From contig NC_085141.1 of NCBI RefSeq assembly GCF_024139115.2, positions 243,155,047-243,219,046 of the forward strand: DNA of 64,000 nucleotides, in the 5' to 3' direction. This DNA comes from Armigeres subalbatus. Taxonomy: Eukaryota; Arthropoda; Insecta; Diptera; Culicidae. The notes beneath the pieces were generated by a model. The model was not told the origin of the DNA. It was given only the letters and a program-made list of their open reading frames with translations, and searched no databases. Made by a program: the position numbers and the translations under genes. Below, one piece after another: positions 57,295 to 64,000 of this stretch (its first letter is position 1; every line of letters starts with the position of its first letter).

Positions 57295-58470
57295 AGGAGA
57301 TAATGCGACTCGATATAATCGGCAAAGACCTAGGCGACGAATAAAGGATCACGATTGGAAGCTTGGAACATGGAACTGCAAGTCGCTAGGTTTCGCAGGT
57401 TGCGACAGGATGAATTACATTCCCGCAACTTCGACGTCGACGGCGCTGCAGGAGATTTGCTGGACAGGACAGAAAGTGTGGCATCGAGCGGCTACCTTCT
57501 ACCAAAGCTATGGCACCACCAACGAGCTGGGAGTCGGATTCATAGTGCTGGGAAAGATGCGCCAACGCGTGATTGGGTGGCAGCCAATCAACGAAAGGAT
57601 GTGCAAGCTGAGGATAAAAGGCCGTTTCTTCAACTGTAGCATCATCAACGTGCACTGCCCACACGAAGGGAGACCCGACGACGAGAAAGAAGCGTTCTAT
57701 GCACAGCTGGAGTAGACATACGATAGATGCCCACTGCGGGACGTCAAAATCGTCATCGGCGACATGAACGCACAAGTAGGAAGGGAGGAAATGTATAGAC
57801 CGGTCATCGGACCGGATAGTCTGCACATCGTATCGAGTAACAACGGCCAATGATGCATAAACTTCGCAGCCTCCCGAGGAATGGTAGTCCGAAGCACCTT
57901 CTTTCCCCGCAAAATTATCTACAAGGCCACATGGAGATCACCTAACCAAGAAACGGAAAACCAAATCGACGTTCTAATCGACGGTAAATTCTTCTCCGAC
58001 ATCACCAACGTACGCAGTATGCCTGCGCTCAAAACTCTCGATGGTGTACAACACGCGTCGAAGTTAGACGGCGTGGCTTAACATTGGGCGGCTACAAGAC
58101 GGTAGACTAGCCCAAGATTACGCGCAGCAGCTGGAAGTGGCACTCCTAACGGAAGAGCAGCTGGGCGCAGCGCCTCTTGTTGATGGCTGGAGAGATATTC
58201 GATCCGCCATTGGTAGCACCGCAACCGCTGCACTTGGCACGGTTGCTCCGGATTGGAGAAACGACTGGTATGACGGCGAATGTGAGCAGTTAGTAGAAGA
58301 GAAGAATGCAGCATGGGCGAGATTGCTGCAACACCGCACGAGGGCGAACGAGGCAGGATATAAACGGGCGCGGAACAGACAAAACTCGATTTTCCGGAGG
58401 CAAAAGCGTCAGCAGGAAGATCGAGACCGTGATGAGACGGAGCAACCGTACAGTTATCAAAAAAGTTATA
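57295..58470 (+). pseudogene. RTE-clade element K, nuclease part only
   Basis: Follows element H directly in the same orientation. Reads WKLGTWNCKSLGFAGCDR, ALQEICWTG, VGFIVLGKMRQRVIGWQP, SIINVHCPHEG, then TAG at 57714-57716, VKIVIGDMNAQVGREEMY, a TGA near 57851, INFAASRGMVVRSTFFPRK and TENQID. The middle is scrambled after RSMPAL. The linker continues with WRNDWYDGECEQLVEEKNAA and fades near 58470, so the RT is missing. It differs from both E and F and represents a third RTE family. Confidence 0.8.
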
Positions 58471-58528
58471 AAGAAAATGGTACATCGAACCATATTAGCA
58501 CTATATAAGTTTGGTGACTTGGCTAAAT

Positions 58529-58556
58529 GCGAGAAAGGCAGTATCACTAGGGGTAG
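58529..58556 (-). repeat. Left-end remnant of family X
   Basis: GCGAGAAAGGCAGTATCACTAGGGGTAG is the reverse of the family X left end (CCTAGCGGTGATGGTGCCTTTCTCG, diverged). Only the terminus is present. It overlaps or abuts the GGGGTAAA element. Confidence 0.5.
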
Positions 58557-59915
58557 CGGGGGTAAAATGAACAGGCGGGGTAAAGTGGGTAACGGCTTGT
58601 TATCCCCTGTTTATGGATTTCTCGTATTATTTTCCATGGTACATCATAAATTAAGCATTTCATGCTCTCCGAGCTATTTCGCATAATGAAATATCTATTC
58701 AACAGCTGGATTTTAGCAAAAATCTGCGCGCTTTCGCAAAATACTAGTTTGATGTTATTTTGGCACTGTTGCATTTAAGCCATGAAAGCTCTGAGTTAGT
58801 AGTTCTAAACCAAAATATCGTTCACATCGTTCATTTTGCTTGTTATGAAGCGGATCTGGTTGATGGAAGATAGTTTTTAATTTTTTTTGTTAGTTTAGGT
58901 GTTATTTGAAAAACATGTAGCTATGGGGGTAAATTAGTCATGTCGCCTCGGGGTAAAGTGAGCAATGTTCTGACAGATAAATGGAGATAAACTAGGTCAA
59001 ATTTCAACCTTAATCGGTTCGGTTGACAGTTCGATCATCAATCAGGGGGTAAAGAAAAGGCGGATCTGGTCGTTTACGCTCCACACACACATTTTTGTAC
59101 AATTTCGACATTCCTGAGTGAATATTTCCATACAACACACCTCGTTCATGGAAACATCCATATCTCAGATGTTTGTCATCCGATCTGTAATTTATTAATT
59201 AACGTCCAAGTCGGGTGGTTTAATCCCCGGAAATAGGCAATTACCTTTGATTGAACTGATCCGATCTGTGATATTCATATATCAATCAACTCAGTAAAAA
59301 CTCTAGTTTCTCTAAAAGAGAATAACAAGGGCCAACATGTCATCCATTTTAATAATATAGGCGAACAAAATCTAGCATTTTTAACATTCCCTCAAACAAT
59401 CCGGAATTTCTCCTGAGGCCAGAGCATGATGTTCAACCCGTTTTTCAAAACTAGATAAATTTCCTGCCGAACCATACCAAAATCAAAGGAACCTGATAAT
59501 GTTTCACAGAGCAATGGTCAATTGAATATTAAAAAAAAGTCTCGCCCTATCATTTTGAATAAGCCCGGTACGTCTGCTTGTCTGTGATAAAACGAAGGGT
59601 TTATACCTGTCAGCTAACATTTTAAATATTATTAAGAATGTGTATTTGGTTTAAAATAAATTGTTCAACTTATTTGCTTTATTTACAATATTGTTCACTT
59701 TACCCACCGCCTGACCATTTTACCCCGCCCAAAACAAAATTGAACTATTTTGGACTAATTTTAAATGTTGAAAAAAACATATTTCAAAAAAAAAAATTTT
59801 AACCAATGAGATAAGCTTCGACACACCTGCATTGAACAATGCAATTACTTGATAGCCACTTGATAAACAGCAGCAGTTCTTAAGGTGTCCAATTTACCCC
59901 CCCCCCCTACTCGGT
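58550..59915. mobile_element. DNA element with GGGGTAAA-rich inverted ends
   Basis: The left end GGGGGTAAAATGAACAGGCG and GGGGTAAAGTGGGTAA (58556-58592) is mirrored at the right by TTCACTTTACCCACCGCCTG, then ACCATTTTACCCCGCCC (59693-59738), with a further TTTACCCCCCCCCC edge at 59892-59905. Inner copies CGGGGTAAAGTGAGCAATG (58958) and GGGGGTAAAG (59045) also occur. No transposase frame is seen, so it is non-autonomous and probably old. The exact ends and duplication are unclear. Confidence 0.6.
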
Positions 59916-61405
59916 AAATTAAGTTGGTTTAAGTTTATATATTTTTATTTTGCATCAGCATTATAAAGATTAGAGATTGTAAGCGTAAGTATCATTCAGC
60001 CTAACATGTCTGAATATACAGAAAATTTCTCCTTTGTTTGATAAACGGCACGTGTCCATGTAATTGTTGAGCACGGATTGTTATTTTAAAACTGAAAGTG
60101 TGTCTTGGCTAATTTAAAGCTATAACTGTTGATCTAAATCAAAGCAATGAAATGAAACAGTGCCAATCTGTACCAAAACACATTTTGTTGTATTGGAATT
60201 GTAGATGCACTTGGCGGCTTATTTCCTTACATAAACTGTTTTATCGTCAATTTCCAATTTAAAAATTATCTCTCAATTAAGCCCACCACCAGCCACAGCA
60301 AGGCACTGATTACACATGAATAAAAGAGCCTCTTTGTGAGCGGTGTATGGGATCAATCGTTTCTCATTTCCTCTACGAGTTCTGCGAACCCTAAAAGGGC
60401 ACAGACTGTGAAACCAAACGATTGCCCATTTTTTACCTTCAACAGATCAATTTCCATCATAATTGAAAATAAACACGAGGTGGCTTGCCATTTCCCGTCC
60501 GGGTTTCTCTTTGATGTTGTTTTGCATTTTGCCGCGTCGTTGGGACACAACTTTAAATAATGTATTGCAAATATTTTTATTTTTGGACACAGATTTAAGC
60601 AAACTGTCGAATTTAAAGATAATATAATGAACCTGCTTGTGCTGAACGATCGAATTAAACATTTCCCATCCATAAATGTCTACGACTAAGACCGATAAAT
60701 TAAGTATAATTACTTTCACCGGTAATCCTACCGCCTATCACACATACCGGCACACAAACATGTGTAGGAACAAAGTCGAAAATGATCAGGTCCCGCCGGA
60801 ATCCAATCCCAAGGTAGGACTTGCTAACGAGCAAATGAAAATGTACGTGATTAAGAAGATATTTCTCAGCACCATACACGTGTTCGCAGGCAGGCAGGTA
60901 CGAGGTTCTTAGTTCTGCATGAACCTATGGCGCGTCGGTTCCCCCATCCCCACCACCCACTAAATCAAACTGCTCTGGGACCTTGTGGGAGTAAATTTGA
61001 AGTGAAGAAACGCCGAAACTTTATTGCCACCTACCTTCGGGTGCTTTTCCTACTGTACTTTTCCACTTTGGCTAGATGGAAATTTCAGACCGAAAATTCT
61101 TGTGGGTGTTAGGAAAGAAGTCATTATCTACAACCAGTGAAATATGTGAGGTTGTAGAACTGTGCAAATGTATTTGTTCTGCTATACTTATTTAATAGGA
61201 AGTCGTTCACAGGAATGATATTATGACTGACTTCAGAAAATTGGTTGGAGCAATTGCACCGATAGCAAAATTTAATAAGGAGGATTTGATGGGACAACGA
61301 AAATGCATGGTTTCGAGAAGCGTGACGATTCATGTGGCGTTTTGGAGCATCTGCAAAAAAAACTGGCAAACTCTGGCAAAGTGAGGGGAGTGAAAATAAG
61401 AAATT
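59916..61405. other. Unassigned sequence
   Basis: No gene, RNA or named repeat recognised. The longest frames (74-112 codons) show no motif. Confidence 0.35.
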
Positions 61406-61407
61406 TT

Positions 61408-61560
61408 TGCCTTTCTCGTACACTAAGTGTACCGAAAGGTTATATGTTCGCTTCAAAAACATTTTTTATAGAAAGCCCAGAGACCCATAGTGTTCTATAC
61501 CAATCGACTCTGCTCAACGAACTGAGGTAATGTCTGTGTATATATACAAGGGTTAGACAA
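61408..61560 (-). mobile_element. Family X right end, truncated copy in minus orientation
   Basis: TTGCCTTTCTCGTACACTAAGTGTACCG then the reversed right module (AGAGACCCATAGTGTTCTAT, then CAATCGACTCTGCTCAACGA) down to GTCTGTGTATATATAC. It lacks the 167-bp module and the left end. A Met-free AAAGGTTCATTTC tail of RTE element L follows. Confidence 0.7.
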
Positions 61561-61567
61561 AAAGGTT

Positions 61568-62374
61568 CATTTCATTTCATTATTTAGTTTACATCTAAAC
61601 AGATAACACTGAATCCACAATTGTCCGGCATTCTTGCAACATGCCCAACCCATCGTACCATTCCGGCTCTAGCTACCTTCTGGATACTGGGTTCGCCGTA
61701 GAGCTGGTCGAGCTCGTGGTTCATTCTTCGCCGCCACACACCGTCTTCTTGCACACCGCCAAAGATGGTCTTAAGCACCCGTCTCTCGAATACTCCGAGT
61801 GCTTGCAAGTCCTCCTCGAGCATTGTCCATGTTTCATGTCCGTAGAGGACAACCGGTCTTATTAGCGGCTTGTACATGACACATGTACATGTAGGCCCGA
61901 CTTCCACAGATGATGCGCCTTCGTATTTCACGACTAACATTGTTATCCAAGGTAGACCGCCTCGAAGGTTACGCCCACAAGCATGTACTTTGTCTTTGAC
62001 GCATTCACCACCAGTCCAACTTTTGTTGCTTCAAGTTTCAGGTGGGTGTAAAGTTTTGCCGCCTTTGCAAATGTTCAGCCGACAATGTCCATGTCATTCG
62101 CGAAACAAATAAATTGACTAACTGAAAATCGTACCCCGGCTGTTACACCCGGCTCTCCGCATGACACCTTCTAGCGCAATGTTGAACAACAGGCACGAAA
62201 GTCCATCACCTTGTCTTAGTCCCCGGCGCGATTCGAACGAACTGGAGTGTTCGTCCGAAATCTTCACACAGTTTTGTACACCATCCACCGTTGCTTTGAT
62301 CAGTCTGGTAAGCTTCCCAGGAAGCTGTTCTCGTCCATAATTTTCCATAGCTCTACGCGGTCTATGCTGTCGTA
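61568..62374 (-). pseudogene. RTE-clade element L, 3' half
   Basis: Same family as element E, minus strand, with the tail TAATGAAATGAAATGAA (61568-61586). Reads GLRQGDGLSCLLFNIALEG, YGHETWTMLEEDLQALGVFE and VRWVGHVARMPD. Internal deletions remove the parts near 61890 and 61955 (VYLGSLLTADN and the stretch to NMLVGG). It continues at 62612 after a small MITE. Confidence 0.85.
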
Positions 62375-62609
62375 CACCAGTTTTTTATTTCTGCAGCTCG
62401 GCAAAAATCCGCACAGCCGTGCGCCAGCAAATTAAAAACTGATATTTCAGTAGAAATGGTGTTTTGTTAGCTGATTTTCGGTAAAATATTTGCTGATTGT
62501 CAGCAATTTTGACAGAAATCTCGGCAAAAAACATGATTGCTGGGCACGGCCAAAGCGAATCTCGGTAAAAGTTGAACATTTTGCTAAGTTCCCGGTAAAA
62601 AATTAAGTG
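62375..62609. mobile_element. 235-bp MITE with TA duplication inside element L
   Basis: Bounded by TA (62373-62374 and 62610-62611). The RTE sequence reads through when the insert and one TA are removed (GTCGTATGCCGCC). Ends are CACCAGTTTTTTATTTC and, reversed, CACTTAATTTTTTACCG, an imperfect inverted repeat continuing into GGCAAAA / AGCAAAA. A TA duplication fits Tc1/mariner-type mobilisation. No coding sequence. Confidence 0.75.
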
Positions 62610-62611
62610 TA

Positions 62612-62772
62612 TGCCGCCTTGAAATCAACGAACAGTGGTGCTTAGGAACCTGGTATTCACGGCATTTTTGAAGGATTTGTCGTACAGTAAAGATCTGGCC
62701 CGTTGTCGATCGGCAGTCAGCAAAGCCGGCTTGATAACTTCCCATGAACTCATTCACTAATGGTGACAGATA
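62612..62772 (-). pseudogene. RTE-clade element L, 5' remnant
   Basis: Continuation of the RT with FEMNEFMGSYQAGFADCRS-like coding (SYQAGF block) and an FKAAY region, ending at CTGTCACCATTAGTG (reverse), where the element is 5' truncated at about 62772. Confidence 0.75.
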
Positions 62773-62939
62773 GGCAAAATTTTGTCGAGGTTCAAATCTG
62801 CATAACTTTGCGTAGAATAATCAGATTTTGATGAAACCGGGACCATCGGACGCGGGACTCTTCTAGTATACTGTCCCAATGCAAAACTTCAGATTGGTTC
62901 CGGGTTTTCCGAGAGTATGTGGAAAATGCATATTCTAAA

Positions 62940-63475
62940 AATTTGAAAATTTAAAAATTTAGAGATTTGAAAATTCGAAGATTTAAAAATTTAAAATTGA
63001 GTTAAAAATTTTAAAATTTAAAAATTCTAAGAATTGAAAATTCAAAAATTTTAAAAAATAAAGATTTAAAAATCTAAAAATTTTAAGATTTAAAAAATTG
63101 AAAAATTGAGAAATTTAAAAAAATTTAAAATTTAAAATATTAAAAATTTAAAAATTCAAAAATTTTAAAAATTTGAAAAATCTAAAAATTCTGACCAAAA
63201 AATTTGGAATTAAAAATTTAGAAATTTAAAAACTGAAACTTAAAACTTTAAATATTTTAAAAATTTAAAATTTAAAAATTTAAAAATTTTTAAAAAATTT
63301 AAAAATTTAAAAAAATACAAAAATTAAAAATTTAAAAATTTAAAAAATTTAAAAAATTTAAAATTTAAAATTTAAAATTTAAAAAATTTGAAAAAATCAT
63401 TTAAAATTTTTTTAAATCTAAAAAGTTTTAAATTTTTAAAGTTTAATTTAAATTAAAATTCAGAAAATAAAAAAT
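62940..63475. repeat. AAATTTAAAA-type minisatellite, about 540 bp
   Basis: Almost only A and T, built from variants of AAAATTTAAAAATT with occasional G or C. It is degenerate, without a fixed period, and strand-symmetric. The flanks (62773-62939 and 63476-64000) are unrelated AT-rich sequence. Confidence 0.85.
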
Positions 63476-64000
63476 TCAGCATGTAGGTTTCAGCTCTTCG
63501 CATTGAGTCGATCTCTGGTGACCATTTCGAAAATATCTGAAACTTCTGCACAGTTTTTTCGATTTCATCTAAATAGTCATTTTCGATATCAAATCTTCAT
63601 ATTGAGTCTATTCGCTAACTTTCAAAAAGGTGTATGTGAAAATGGTTCAAAAATATTTAAAAAGCTGCACACAGCAAAAACGGAAATGTTCGGTGTATAT
63701 GATTTTTCAGCAAAGTTAGACAACTAAAATGATAGTTCTATAAATAATTCATGCTTAAAAATATTAAAACCAAAAACCCATTCATAATTTTAGTGAAAAT
63801 TCACCATTATATTATTCATCATAAAATTTGATAAAACACACATCAAACATTTAATTTCAGTCATTTAGTAAAAATTTTTTTTCCTTTCAAATATTCAAAT
63901 TGCAGGTTGATGAGATCATCGTTATAATATGATCAAATGTTGTTTCTGATACTTAATTAATCACCATATCTATATATGAAATATCATCCGTTAAGACGAT
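63476..64000. other. Unassigned AT-rich sequence at the right edge
   Basis: A 74-codon frame at 63503 has no motif. Nothing else is supported. Confidence 0.35.

Overview
The window reads as a repeat-dense piece of a mosquito-like insect genome (probably culicine, Aedes type). This rests on the mix of element families: R1-clade non-LTR elements sitting in (AC)n arrays, several RTE-clade elements, tRNA-derived SINEs and a TIR element carrying a CA microsatellite. No intact host gene was found; the only possible host exon is an unassigned 102-codon ORF near 29.2-29.5 kb. The species is an inference.

Left edge (1-1799): the 3' end of a Ty3/gypsy-type element (integrase C-terminus, polypurine tract, 350-bp LTR), then a truncated tRNA-derived SINE and unassigned sequence.

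1800-27846: a minus-strand LTR element about 26 kb long. It has two 381-bp LTRs that I read as identical, TGTA...TACA ends, a TGG-type primer-binding site beside the right LTR, a polypurine tract beside the left LTR and a GCTA target duplication. No gag or pol of its own is visible. Its body is mostly a 20-kb composite repeat (5041-25244) built from a TIR element that contains a 167-bp module, a (CA)n array and a conserved right module. The 167-bp module is tandemly amplified. Three different R1-clade retrotransposons (here B, C and D), all in one orientation, start directly after an (AC)n run and end in poly(A) followed by another (AC)n run. This is the signature of a sequence-specific Waldo/Mino-type element. 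B and C each keep gag-like ORF1 and EN-RT ORF2, each damaged; D is 5' truncated.

27847-31260: AT-rich sequence with a tRNA-derived SINE head and the unassigned ORF.

31263-40497: a stack of insertions. RTE element F (minus) is split by a TIR DNA transposon (32187-38139, CCTTAC duplication). That transposon contains a SINE with a 22-bp duplication, and the SINE's edge was later hit by RTE element E, which has a 12-bp duplication.

40985-64000: further RTE copies G, H, K and L; a CR1/L2-like element J interrupted by a SINE; two more copies of the CA-containing TIR element; a SINE 3' fragment with a 27-bp target duplication; a GGGGTAAA-terminated DNA element; a 235-bp TA-flanked MITE inside L; and a 540-bp A/T minisatellite. 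RTE copy H is split into two pieces 10 kb apart, with J and other sequence between them.

Nothing here acts as an operon or pathway. The shared story is nested insertion, with the (CA)n-bearing TIR element acting as a landing site for target-specific retrotransposons and the whole block lying inside one LTR pair.
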